64,000 bases of DNA, taken from positions 248,001 through 312,000 of the forward strand of contig NZ_PVZG01000008.1 of assembly GCF_003002065.1 (NCBI RefSeq), given 5' to 3'. This stretch comes from Pseudosporangium ferrugineum. Its GTDB lineage: Bacteria; Actinomycetota; Actinomycetes; Mycobacteriales; Micromonosporaceae. A program made the translations under genes and the position numbers. How positions within the stretch are numbered: the first letter of the stretch is position 1; each line of letters starts with the position of its first letter. Below, in pieces: positions 32,669 through 39,825 of the stretch. The notes under the pieces were generated by a model that worked only from the letters and a program-made list of their open reading frames with translations, was not told where the DNA came from and made no database searches.

Positions 32669-33565
32669 TCAGGCGTCGTCGCCCGCGTCGCCGTCCTTGC
32701 CCAGCCGCGCCTCGACCGCCTGCGGCTCGTACATCTCCTCCACGACCCGCAGGTAGAGCTCGTTCGGGTTCGGCAGGTGCTTGACCTCGCGCAGCGCCTG
32801 GTCCTGGCCGGCCGACTCGAGGACGAACGTGCCGTAGCTCAGCATGCGGCCGAGCGCGGTCTGCTCGTACTTCATGTCGGTGACCCGGAGCAGGGGCATC
32901 ATCGCGACCTTGCGGGTGATGATGCCGTTGACGACCATCACCCGCTTGTTGGTCAGGATGAAGCGGTCGAAATACCAGTCGCCGACCTTCCAGGCGACCC
33001 ATCCCATCACGCCGAGCCAGATCAGGACGGCGGCCGTGACCAGGCCGTCGATGTTCTGCCGGGTGAGGAAGCCCGCGAGGTAGCCGAGCAGCAGCGTGGC
33101 GCCGATGCCGATCAGCAGGGGCGTGGAGAGGTGGATCCAGTGCCGCTTCCACTCGCCGCGGTAGCGCTCGGTCGGGAACAGGTAGCGGGAGACCAGTGTG
33201 GTCGGCTCGTCCTCGAGCGGGAGCACCCGTCGCGGTCCACCCGGGACACCACCGCCGCCGTCGCCGCCGAGCCCCTGGAGCTCCTCCTCGGTGAAGACGG
33301 GAGCTTGATACTCGCCGGGATCGCGGTAGCGCTCCTGTTCACGGGTGTCGTAGTCGTCGCCGTAGCCCGCGCTGGCCGAGTAGCCGGCCTCGGGCGAGTA
33401 GCCGGCGTCCGGATTGAACCCGGGACCGCTCGCCGACGCCTTGCCGCGGGCATATGCCGGGCCGTCGTCGCGGAACGCGGGATCGTTGTACCCGAAGGTG
33501 TCGTCGTCGTCCCGAGGGCGACGTGCACCCTCACCATCAGGTTGCCGCGGCTCACCAGGACCCAT
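32669..33565 (-). CDS. PH-domain (YdbS-like bPH2) membrane protein
   Basis: A 298-residue protein. The first 130 residues are acidic, Gly/Tyr-rich and probably disordered (repeats like GYSPEAGYSASAGYGDDYD). Two closely spaced membrane helices follow (about 152-170 LLIGIGATLLLGYLAGFL and 177-196 LVTAAVLIWLGVMGWVAW), then a bacterial PH fold DRFILTNKRVMVVNGIITRK, MPLLRVTDMKYEQTALGRML, YGTFVLESAGQDQALREV. Function unknown; such proteins are membrane-bound and may bind lipids or partners. ATG 33565 is six bases after TAACAT, whose TAA is the stop of the small gene just upstream. Confidence 0.85.
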   Translation of the reverse strand: MGPGEPRQPDGEGARRPRDDDDTFGYNDPAFRDDGPAYARGKASASGPGFNPDAGYSPEAGYSASAGYGDDYDTREQERYRDPGEYQAPVFTEEELQGLGGDGGGGVPGGPRRVLPLEDEPTTLVSRYLFPTERYRGEWKRHWIHLSTPLLIGIGATLLLGYLAGFLTRQNIDGLVTAAVLIWLGVMGWVAWKVGDWYFDRFILTNKRVMVVNGIITRKVAMMPLLRVTDMKYEQTALGRMLSYGTFVLESAGQDQALREVKHLPNPNELYLRVVEEMYEPQAVEARLGKDGDAGDDA

Positions 33566-33571
33566 GCGCCG

Positions 33572-33577
33572 ATGTTA
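33572..33577 (-). promoter_or_regulatory. -10 box overlapping a stop codon
   Basis: TAACAT six bases before the ATG at 33565. Its TAA is the stop codon of the 52-residue gene at 33575-33733. Confidence 0.5.
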
Positions 33578-33733
33578 AGCGACGAGGTTGGTGAAGAAGG
33601 TTCCGAAACCGCGGGCAATGTCGCCGATCGTGGAACCGAGCGACTCGAAGACGGCCGCGGCCGAGTTCGGGTTGAACGCAATGAAGAAGATCAAGAATGC
33701 GATGCCAAGCCAGGTGAGTACCTTCTTGATCAT
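33575..33733 (-). CDS. 52-residue membrane protein
   Basis: A small protein MIKKVLTWLGIAFLIFFIAF... with one membrane helix (about 6-20), then NPNSAAAVFESLG and a second amphipathic or membrane-lying helix ending FGTFFTNLVA. The ATG has GGAGGAG about ten bases upstream. I recall very similar tiny proteins next to PH-domain genes in other actinomycetes, but the function is unknown. Its stop TAA lies nine bases before the PH gene start, so the two are likely co-expressed. Hydrophobic character with a two-Lys N-terminus suggests insertion with the C-terminus outside. Confidence 0.75.
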   Translation of the reverse strand: MIKKVLTWLGIAFLIFFIAFNPNSAAAVFESLGSTIGDIARGFGTFFTNLVA

Positions 33734-33863
33734 GGCGGGCCTGCTCCTCCGTTGCGGGTACGGTCGACGCCGCAGCAACACTCACGGTATCAGTTCGACT
33801 GCTGTGTGTGAACAATGTGTCCGAAAAGCCGATACCGTTCCCGCGTGATGCCACCGGCTGTGA

Positions 33864-34526
33864 TCAGACCCGGCCATGCAGGTAGGGCGACGGCGCTCCG
33901 TACATCAGCTCGGGCGGAATCCCGTCGGACAGGTCGTGCAGCACGACATGCTCGGCGAGGAAGTAACCCGCGCTTGCCGGCCACGCTACCGCATAGAGCC
34001 ACATTCCTTTGGCTTCACTCACATAGGCACTTCGGTCCTCCGGGGACTTGACGCACCACAGTGGAGTCGGATGCCCGCACGCCTTGACCTTCGCGTGGGG
34101 CCCCGCCCGCCCGCTGCCGTCGCCGAGCGCCTCCGCGATCAGGTAACCGGGATCGATGCCCGGGATGCCCGCGAACCGCGTACCGAGGCCGACCCCGGGC
34201 TGCTCAGCGATGAGAATCAGGTCCGCCGGGCCACCGCCGAGGGGGTCCGGGCCACTGCACGAAAGAGCCGTTGCCCGTACGCCGGAACGGTCGTCGCCGG
34301 CCCACCCGACACCGGTCACCATCCACCCGGGCGGAAGCGGCCAGGGGCACCAGACGGGCATGTGCTCGACGGAGGGGGCGGGCTGGCGCAGGGCGCTCTC
34401 GAGGATCTCCGGCCCGATGTGGTCCGCCACGTGGAACGGGTGGACGTCGCCACAGTTGTCGCAGCGCCATGCGCTGTGCATCAGGTCCGGCGGCCGGACC
34501 TGCGCAGCACAACGGGGGCAACTCAC
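33864..34526 (-). CDS. Conserved actinobacterial protein with zinc-ribbon N-terminus (DUF6758-like)
   Basis: A 220-residue soluble protein. It starts with a zinc ribbon VSCPRCAAQVRPP...WRCDNCGDVHPF (CPRC and CDNC pairs). The remaining domain contains WCPWPLPPGWMVTGVGWAGDD, a GGPADLILIAEQPGVGLGTRFAG region, and ends LHDLSDGIPPELMYGAPSPY. This matches an actinobacteria-restricted family of unknown function (I recall DUF6758). GTG 34526 is chosen because the cysteine motif starts at once and a GGGTGGG stretch lies upstream; a frame open another 36 codons upstream lacks similarity. It lies 108 bases downstream of the SpoU methyltransferase gene. Confidence 0.72.
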   Translation of the reverse strand: MSCPRCAAQVRPPDLMHSAWRCDNCGDVHPFHVADHIGPEILESALRQPAPSVEHMPVWCPWPLPPGWMVTGVGWAGDDRSGVRATALSCSGPDPLGGGPADLILIAEQPGVGLGTRFAGIPGIDPGYLIAEALGDGSGRAGPHAKVKACGHPTPLWCVKSPEDRSAYVSEAKGMWLYAVAWPASAGYFLAEHVVLHDLSDGIPPELMYGAPSPYLHGRV

Positions 34527-34634
34527 CGTGACACCCACCCTCTTAAGGTGCTGGTCGGCGGGGCGCCCGTCAAGCGGATCGGCGGAACCCGCGCGGATGA
34601 AGCACGCCGGGAGGCGGCGCCGGCACGTCTGCAC

Positions 34635-35282
34635 TCAGTCCGGCGGCGGCCCGGCGTGTGCGCGTACCCAGGAATGCATGGCGATGCCGCTCGCCACGCC
34701 CGCGTTGATCGAGCGCGTGGACCCGTACTGGGCGATCGAGAAGAGCTCGCTGCACGCAGCGCGGGCGGCGTCGGAGAGCCCGGGACCCTCCTGCCCGAAG
34801 ATCAGAATGCATTCTCGCGGAAGGGTGACCGTCTCCATCGGCCGCGACCCCGGCAGGTTGTCGATGCCGATGATCGGCAGGCCCGCGCCCCGCGCCCAGC
34901 CGGCGAACTCCTCGATCGTCGGGTGATGCCGCACGTGCTGGTACCGGTCGGTGACCATGGCGCCCCGGCGGTTCCACCGGCGGAGCCCCACGATGTGCAC
35001 CTCGGCGGCGAGGAAGGCGTTGGCGTTGCGGACGACGGTGCCGATGTTGAAGTCGTGCTGCCAGTTCTCGATCGCGACGTGAAAGCCGTGCCGCCGCCGG
35101 TCGAGGTCCTCGACGACCGCCTCGCGACGCCAGTAGCGGTAGCGGTCGACGACGTTGCGGCGGTCGCCCCGCTCGAGAAGCTCGGGGTCGTAGCGTTCGT
35201 CGTCGGGCCACGGGCCGGGCCAGGGACCCACGCCCACCTCGACCTGCGGCTCATCCACCGTGACCGGTTCATCGGGCGCCAT
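34635..35282 (-). CDS. SpoU/TrmH-family RNA 2'-O-methyltransferase
   Basis: A 215-residue SPOUT enzyme. The three knotted motifs are clear: motif 1 DFNIGTVVRNANAFLAAEV (about residue 80), motif 2 CILIFGQEGPGLSDAA (about 160) and motif 3 STRSINAGVASGIAMHSWV (about 190). The N-terminal region (RDRRNVVDRYRYWRREAVVE) is an acidic/basic extension in place of a classical L30-like domain. It should methylate a ribose in tRNA or rRNA; the target nucleotide cannot be assigned. ATG 35282 (MAPDEPVTV) follows TACCGT by eight bases. An upstream in-frame stretch has no similarity. Confidence 0.9.
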   Translation of the reverse strand: MAPDEPVTVDEPQVEVGVGPWPGPWPDDERYDPELLERGDRRNVVDRYRYWRREAVVEDLDRRRHGFHVAIENWQHDFNIGTVVRNANAFLAAEVHIVGLRRWNRRGAMVTDRYQHVRHHPTIEEFAGWARGAGLPIIGIDNLPGSRPMETVTLPRECILIFGQEGPGLSDAARAACSELFSIAQYGSTRSINAGVASGIAMHSWVRAHAGPPPD

Positions 35283-35405
35283 GGTGCAGGACGGTAACCG
35301 CCGGGCCTCGCCGGCTGCCGACCGGGCAGCGCCTCTTCGGAGATCGTCGTTTGCGTGTCTCGCGGCGCATCTCGGCCGGTTGCGGTCACGGCCCGCGGAT
35401 CTCAT

Positions 35406-35640
35406 CCGACAGGAGACGCAATGAGCGGCGGGGCCCTCCCCGGCACCCGCCGCCCACGCTCTGTTGGGGAAGAGTCTGCCTTACCGTCCGTATCCATGTG
35501 AAGGGATTGCTAAAGTGACCCAGGTCACATTTAACTTTGTTGCCTATTTCCGGAACCGGTTACCTGACCGTTATCAAGCTGCCGAGGCGGCCAGGACCAG
35601 GGCCGATTCGCCACAAAGCGGACCGACGACTTCTCGTAAC
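35406..35640. other. Noncoding, AT-richer upstream region of trx
   Basis: A spacer of about 500 bases (35283-35808) without a credible gene. The AT content rises around 35500-35580 (CATTTAACTTTGTTGCCTAT). It contains a CRP-type site, a LacI-type palindrome and a good -10 box, so it looks like a multi-input promoter region. Confidence 0.55.
35514..35529. promoter_or_regulatory. CRP/FNR-type operator
   Basis: GTGACCCAGGTCAC with flanking A and A: GTGA-N6-TCAC matches the core of CRP sites and also the GTG-N6-GNCAC form reported for Streptomyces Crp. It is centred about 290 bases before the thioredoxin ATG and 140 bases before the TACAAT box. Confidence 0.6.
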
Positions 35641-35643
35641 AAC

Positions 35644-35664
35644 TGAGAGCGCTCTCCCTACAAT
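35644..35664 (+). promoter_or_regulatory. LacI/CebR-like palindrome abutting a -10 box
   Basis: TGAGAGCGCTCTCC (35644-35657) contains a perfect 12-base palindrome resembling operators of LacI-family sugar repressors (for example TGGGAGCGCTCCCA of CebR). The -10 TACAAT follows at 35659-35664, so a bound repressor would cover the spacer between -35 and -10. Confidence 0.5.
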
Positions 35665-35808
35665 GGGTTACGATCAGGCGCCGTGCGTTCGCCGGCCGGG
35701 TGCGGGATGGTGGGGCAGGCCACGTGTCACGCAGCCTTGGCAGGGGAATTGTCGAGGTGGACCATCGGTTGCAAGCGACGTATCCCCATTCCCGTGGACG
35801 GAGAGATC

Positions 35809-36171
35809 ATGGCGACCGTGACGCTGACCGCAGAGAACTTCGACGAGGTGACCGGCAAGGACGGCATCGTGCTGGTCGACTTCTGGGCAAGCTGGTGCGG
35901 GCCGTGTGTGCGCTTCGCCCCGACGTACGAGCGCTCCTCGGAGAAGCACACCGAGATCACCTTCGGCAAGGTCGACACCGAGGCCCAGCAGGAGCTGGCC
36001 GCGAAGTTCGACATCCGCTCGATCCCGACGATCATGGCCGTCCGCGACGGCGTCATCGTCTTCTCGCAGCCCGGCGCCCTGCCGGAGTCGGCGCTCGAGT
36101 CGCTGATCGAGCAGGTCGAGAAGCTCGACATGGACGACGTGCGCAAGCAGCTCGCCGCCCACAACCATTGA
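35809..36171 (+). CDS. trxA: Thioredoxin
   Basis: A 120-residue thioredoxin-fold protein: VLVDFWASWCGPCVRFAPTY with the WCGPC redox site (residues 29-33), FGKVDTEAQQELAAKFDIRS, the cis-Pro loop SIPTIMAV (about residues 71-78), and an extra C-terminal helix of about 15 residues. It reduces disulfides in the cytoplasm with thioredoxin reductase. The ATG follows GGAGAG by three bases. The same frame is open 42 codons further, back to a GTG at 35683 that sits behind TACGAT, so a longer form is possible. A strong terminator follows, and a promoter region with two operator-like elements precedes. Confidence 0.95.
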   Translation: MATVTLTAENFDEVTGKDGIVLVDFWASWCGPCVRFAPTYERSSEKHTEITFGKVDTEAQQELAAKFDIRSIPTIMAVRDGVIVFSQPGALPESALESLIEQVEKLDMDDVRKQLAAHNH

Positions 36172-36183
36172 CCGACCGACGCC

Positions 36184-36219
36184 CGAAGCGCCGCGGATCA
36201 CCCGATCCGCGGCGCTTCG
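36184..36219 (+). terminator. Terminator of trxA
   Basis: A perfect 16-bp stem CGAAGCGCCGCGGATC with its complement around ACCC, 12 bases after the trxA stop. Confidence 0.85.
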
Positions 36220-36272
36220 GCGTTCCGGGCCCCGGCAGATCGACCTCCGGGTGAACCGGGTGGACAGCGGAC

Positions 36273-36288
36273 TCGTACATGTGTTCGA
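36273..36288. promoter_or_regulatory. LexA (SOS) box
   Basis: TCGTAC-ATGT-GTTCGA matches the actinobacterial LexA consensus TCGAAC-N4-GTTCGA at 11 of 12 fixed positions. It ends nine bases before the ATG of the radical SAM gene, so bound LexA would block its promoter. Confidence 0.75.
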
Positions 36289-36297
36289 ATCTTCGCC

Positions 36298-38226
36298 ATG
36301 CGATGGTCTCACCTGTCGGCCCCGGCCGGCGACGACGCGCTCCTGGACGCAGCGCCGGCGGCCTCACCCCTGCCGCTGGCGCTGCCCGGGGCGACCGTCC
36401 GCACGTTCGACACCCCGGGCTTCGCCGGCATGACGTTCTACGAGATCCGGGCGAAGTCGATCATCAACCGGGTGCCGGGGGCGTCCCGCGTGCCGTTCCA
36501 GTGGACCATCAACCCCTACCGCGGCTGTTCCCACGCCTGCTCGTACTGTCTCGGCGGCGACACCCCGATCCTGCTGGCCGACGGGTCGACGCGGCCGCTC
36601 TCCCAGCTCAAGGTCGGCGACGCGATTCTCGGCACCATGGGCGCCGGCCCGCACCGGCGATACGTGCCGACCACGGTCCTGAACCACTGGTCGACGTCGA
36701 AACCCGCCTACCGCGTCACCCTCGCCGACGGCACCCGGCTGGTGTCGAGCGGGGACCACCGCTTCCTGACCGACCGCGGCTGGCGGCACGTGAGCCCCGC
36801 CGAGCCGCACCTCCCCGCCCTCGCCGTCGGCGACCTCATGGCCGGCGTGGGCCACTTCGCCGACCCGCCGAAGGAGTCCCCCGACTACAAGACCGGCTAC
36901 CTGTGCGGGCTCATCCGCGGCGATGCGGGCGCCGCTCCCACGGCCGACCCGCGCGAGGGCGACGCCTGGATCCGCGCGGACGGCTACCTCGAGGACATCC
37001 CCATGCACGAGGCGCTGCGCTGGCCGGAGACGCCGTCCGACGCGTGGTGCCGCGGCTTCCTCGCCGGCGCCTTCGGCTCGACCGGCTCCGCCGATCGGCT
37101 CGCCATCGTCTTCTCCGGCCGCGACCAGGGCTTCCTCGACCGCGTGACGCAAGCCCTGACGCACCTCGGCCTGCCCAGCCGCCGCCCGCCCCATCCCCAG
37201 CTCGGCGGCGTCCACTCGGTGGAGGTGGTCCGCGACCTGTGGGCCGCCCTCCGGTTCCGGCACCTCACCGGCGTCAGCGACGCGCCCCTGGACGCCTCCG
37301 GGGTCGGCGTGCGCAGCGACGCCCACCTGACGGTCGCCGACATCGAGGAGCTCGGCCTCACCCTCCCGCTGTTCGACATCACCACCGGCACCGGCGACTT
37401 CATCGCGGACGGTGTGGTCAGCCACAACTGCTTCGCCCGCAACACCCACACCTACCTGGACCTCGACGCCGGCCACGACTTCGACTCCAAGGTGGTCGTC
37501 AAGGTCAACGCGGGCGAGCTGGTCCGCCGCGAGCTGGCCTCCCCCCGCTGGTCCGGCGCCCCCATCGCGATGGGCACCAACGTGGACGTCTACCAGCGCG
37601 CCGAGGGACGCTACCGGTTGATGCCGCAGATCCTCGCGGCGCTGCGCGACTTCGCCAACCCCTTCTCCATCCTCACCAAGGGCACCCTGATCCTCCGCGA
37701 CCTCGACCTGCTCCGGCAGGCCGCCGCGGTGACCCGGGTGGGACTGTCCTACTCGGTCGGCTTCCTCGACGAGACGACCTGGCGCTCGGTGGAGCCCGGC
37801 ACCCCCAGCCCTCGCCGCCGCCTCGACGCGATCCGCCGCCTGACCAACGCGGGCTTTCGCGTGAGCGTCCTGATGGCCCCGATCCTCCCCGGCCTCACCG
37901 ACACCGACGAGTCCATCGACGAAACGGTCGCCGCCATCGCCGCCGCCGGCGCCACCAGCCTGACCCCCCTCGCCCTCCACCTCCGCCCGGGCGCGCGCGA
38001 GTGGTACGCAGCCTGGCTCACCCGAGAACACCCGTCACTCGCCCCCCGCTACAGAGAACTCTTCGGCGGCGGCTCCTACCTCCCCCAGTCCTTCCAGAAC
38101 GAACTCGGAGCCCGGGTACGCCTGGCAGCCCGCCGTCACGGCCTCCACCGAGCCGAACCCCGAGAAGCCCGGCAAACGGGCGCGGAGGAGCCGGCCGCCG
38201 AGCCCCAACAGCTCACGCTTCTGTGA
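36298..38226 (+). CDS. Intein-containing radical SAM protein (Rv2578c / SplB-like)
   Basis: A 642-residue precursor. The host protein is a radical SAM enzyme of the Rv2578c family, related to spore photoproduct lyase. The host reads KSIINRVPGASRVPFQWTIN, PYRGCSHACSY, then after residue 377 CFARNTHTYLDLD, TNVDVYQRAEGRY, ILTKGTLILRDLDLL, VSVLMAPILPGLTD. The [4Fe-4S] motif CxxxCxxC uses Cys77, Cys81 and, after splicing, Cys378. Residues 84-377 are an intein (separate entry); removing it gives a 348-residue enzyme, the usual family size. The family is LexA-controlled in mycobacteria as I recall, and a LexA box lies just upstream here. This points to a DNA-damage role, but the reaction is unknown. 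Confidence 0.92.
   Translation: MRWSHLSAPAGDDALLDAAPAASPLPLALPGATVRTFDTPGFAGMTFYEIRAKSIINRVPGASRVPFQWTINPYRGCSHACSYCLGGDTPILLADGSTRPLSQLKVGDAILGTMGAGPHRRYVPTTVLNHWSTSKPAYRVTLADGTRLVSSGDHRFLTDRGWRHVSPAEPHLPALAVGDLMAGVGHFADPPKESPDYKTGYLCGLIRGDAGAAPTADPREGDAWIRADGYLEDIPMHEALRWPETPSDAWCRGFLAGAFGSTGSADRLAIVFSGRDQGFLDRVTQALTHLGLPSRRPPHPQLGGVHSVEVVRDLWAALRFRHLTGVSDAPLDASGVGVRSDAHLTVADIEELGLTLPLFDITTGTGDFIADGVVSHNCFARNTHTYLDLDAGHDFDSKVVVKVNAGELVRRELASPRWSGAPIAMGTNVDVYQRAEGRYRLMPQILAALRDFANPFSILTKGTLILRDLDLLRQAAAVTRVGLSYSVGFLDETTWRSVEPGTPSPRRRLDAIRRLTNAGFRVSVLMAPILPGLTDTDESIDETVAAIAAAGATSLTPLALHLRPGAREWYAAWLTREHPSLAPRYRELFGGGSYLPQSFQNELGARVRLAARRHGLHRAEPREARQTGAEEPAAEPQQLTLL
36547..37428 (+). other. 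Intein at the radical SAM cluster cysteine
   Basis: Residues 84-377 of the precursor, 294 residues. Block A starts CLGGDTPILLADGSTRPL with the nucleophile Cys84. Block B is RLVSSGDHRFLTDRGW with the His after SSGD. The C-terminal blocks are LPLFDITTGTGDFIADGVV and SHN, followed by Cys378 as the +1 residue. The middle has remnants of a LAGLIDADG homing endonuclease: YLCGLIRGDA (about 201-210, Asp kept) and FLAGAFGSTGS (about 254-264, acidic residues replaced). Splicing residues look intact, while the endonuclease is probably inactive. Confidence 0.92.
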
Positions 38227-38407
38227 CGTCGCGCAAGCACGACTCCCCGTGCCGCTTCCGCTCTCTCCCACCACTCCGATCTCTCACACTGCTGTCTCCA
38301 CCGCCGGGCCGCGACCTGTCGCCTGCCGCTTCTGCCCCTGTTCGCGGCTTGCCCGTGCGCTCTCCCGCCGGCCGGAGTTCTTTGCCGGCAGTGCGGGTCG
38401 GCGTCGA

Positions 38408-38413
38408 TAGAGT
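38408..38413 (+). promoter_or_regulatory. -10 box, leaderless
   Basis: TAGAGT followed by six bases and the ATG at 38420. Confidence 0.6.
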
Positions 38414-38419
38414 CGAGGC

Positions 38420-38827
38420 ATGAGAAGTGCGCAGCAGATCCTGGCCAGTGCCGACGTCATCGCGGTCGTCGGGGCGTCCCGCGATCCCGGCAAGCCGTCG
38501 CATTCCGTACCGCTCCAGATGCTGCGGCACGGCTGGAAGATCATCCCGGTCAACCCGTTCGTCGACGAGGTGTTCGGGGTCAAGACCGTCCCGACGCTGG
38601 CCGACCTGCCCGAGCCCGTCGACCTGGTCGACATCTTCCGCCCGGCCGCCGACGCCGTCGAGATCGTCCGCCAGGCCGCAGCGATCAAGGCCCCCGCCGT
38701 CTGGCTCCAGACCGGCATCATCTCAGCCGAGGCCCGCCGCATCGCCACCGAGGCCGGCATGGACTACGTCGAGGACCGCTGCCTGGCCGTCGAACGCGCG
38801 GTCGGAAACCTGACAAAGCTCCACTGA
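38420..38827 (+). CDS. CoA-binding domain protein (YccU-like)
   Basis: A 135-residue single Rossmann-fold domain: IAVVGASRDPGKPSHSVPLQML with the nucleotide loop GASRDP (about residue 18), GWKIIPVNPFVDEVFGVK, PVDLVDIFRPAADAVEIVRQ, VWLQTGIISAEARRIA, and DRCLAVERAV at the end. This is the CoA_binding_2 family found in most bacteria. It binds CoA derivatives, but its physiological role is not known. The length is normal. It has a good leaderless promoter, so it is independent of the radical SAM gene upstream. Confidence 0.92.
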   Translation: MRSAQQILASADVIAVVGASRDPGKPSHSVPLQMLRHGWKIIPVNPFVDEVFGVKTVPTLADLPEPVDLVDIFRPAADAVEIVRQAAAIKAPAVWLQTGIISAEARRIATEAGMDYVEDRCLAVERAVGNLTKLH

Positions 38828-38873
38828 CCCTCCGGGCCCGCCCCCACCACCCGGCGGCCGGCGGCGGTCGCCG

Positions 38874-38922
38874 GCAGTCAGCAGTCAGCAGTCAGCAGTC
38901 AGCAGTCAGCAGTCAGCAGTCA
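38874..38922. repeat. GCAGTCA heptamer tandem repeat
   Basis: Seven perfect copies of the 7-base unit GCAGTCA. The unit length is not a multiple of three and the array lies outside genes, which suits slippage. Confidence 0.95.
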
Positions 38923-38984
38923 GCAGCATCGGGTCACGTGGCCCATCAGCCTCAGAGACCCGACAGCACCACCGGAAGACCACC

Positions 38985-39120
38985 CGATTGGCCGGATCCG
39001 CGTGATTGGCCGGATCCGCGTGATCGCCCGGCCCGACGCGATCGGCCCGGCCCGGCGCGATCGGGCCGCCCGCCGCAATCGGGCCGCCCGCCGCAATCGG
39101 GCCGCCCGCCGCGGTCGGGC
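38985..39120. repeat. GC-rich direct repeats
   Basis: Two copies of GATTGGCCGGATCCGCGT followed by about four copies of an 18-base unit GCAATCGGGCCGCCCGCC. Noncoding. Confidence 0.8.
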
Positions 39121-39324
39121 GGCTGGACGCGGTCGTGGCGCCGCTCCCGGGTCTCGCGGGGGCGCTCGAATAGCCGAACCCGGGCCGCAGGGCTTTACTC
39201 CGTGGCGCATGCTGGGGGTGGCGTACGAGCCGTGACATGCGGCGGGACAGCTCAACACGCAGTATCGGGGTGCCCCGATCTTCTCGCCGACTAGTACGGT
39301 GCCGGGTGAACTAGGAGGACCTTG

Positions 39325-39825
39325 ATGACTTACCCACCGCCCGGTGGCACGCCGGACCCATATCAGCCGCAGCAGCCGTACGGACAGCAGCCGTCGTACG
39401 ACCCGTACTCGCAGGACCCGTACGCGGCTCCGGCCAGCGGCGCGCCGTCGAGTGGGCAACCGTACGGGCAGCAGTCGCCGTACGGGGCTCCGTCCAGCGG
39501 GCAGCCCTACGGTCAGCAGCAGTACGCGCAGCCCGGCTACGGTCAGCCGTACGCGCAGCAGCCCTATGCCCCGATGCCCGCACCCACCAACACGATGGCG
39601 ATCCTCAGCCTCGTGTTCGCCTTCGTGTTCCCGCTGGCCGGCGTGATCATGGGCCACGTCGCCAAGAAGCAGATCCGCAACACCGGCGAGAGCGGCGAGG
39701 GCCTGGCCACCGCGGGCCTCTGGCTGAGCTACATCTTCGTGGCGATCGGACTGGTGTTGTGCGCGTTCTACGTGGTCGTCGTGATCTTCGCGATCGGCTC
39801 GAGCAGCGGCACCACGACGTACTGA
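39325..39825 (+). CDS. DUF4190 membrane protein with Tyr/Pro/Gln-rich N-terminus
   Basis: A 166-residue protein. Residues 1-85 are a low-complexity cytoplasmic segment of Tyr, Pro, Gln, Gly and Ser (PYGQQ and SGQPYG repeats). Two membrane helices follow (about 89-110, MAILSLVFAFVFPLAGVIMG, and 134-158, LWLSYIFVAIGLVLCAFYVVVV), separated by VAKKQIRNTGESGEGLATAG, which is the DUF4190 signature. Function unknown. The ATG has AGGAGG six bases upstream. A paralogue lies at 41465. Confidence 0.88.
   Translation: MTYPPPGGTPDPYQPQQPYGQQPSYDPYSQDPYAAPASGAPSSGQPYGQQSPYGAPSSGQPYGQQQYAQPGYGQPYAQQPYAPMPAPTNTMAILSLVFAFVFPLAGVIMGHVAKKQIRNTGESGEGLATAGLWLSYIFVAIGLVLCAFYVVVVIFAIGSSSGTTTY

Larger units (their letters stand above)
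38828..39324. other. Noncoding spacer with two repeat arrays
   Basis: About 500 bases without a gene. It holds the heptamer array at 38874 and 18-base GC-rich repeats at about 38985-39120. The ribosome site of the next gene (AGGAGG) is at the right end. Confidence 0.6.

Noticed and set aside
35464-35646. 60-codon gene upstream of trxA
   Set aside because: TTG start without a ribosome site, no family resemblance, and its sequence contains the CRP-type site and AT-rich promoter DNA.
36298-38226. Gene fusion or insertion element inside the radical SAM gene
   Set aside because: The inserted segment starts with Cys, ends with His-Asn before Cys, and has intein splicing blocks; it is in frame, so an intein explains it.
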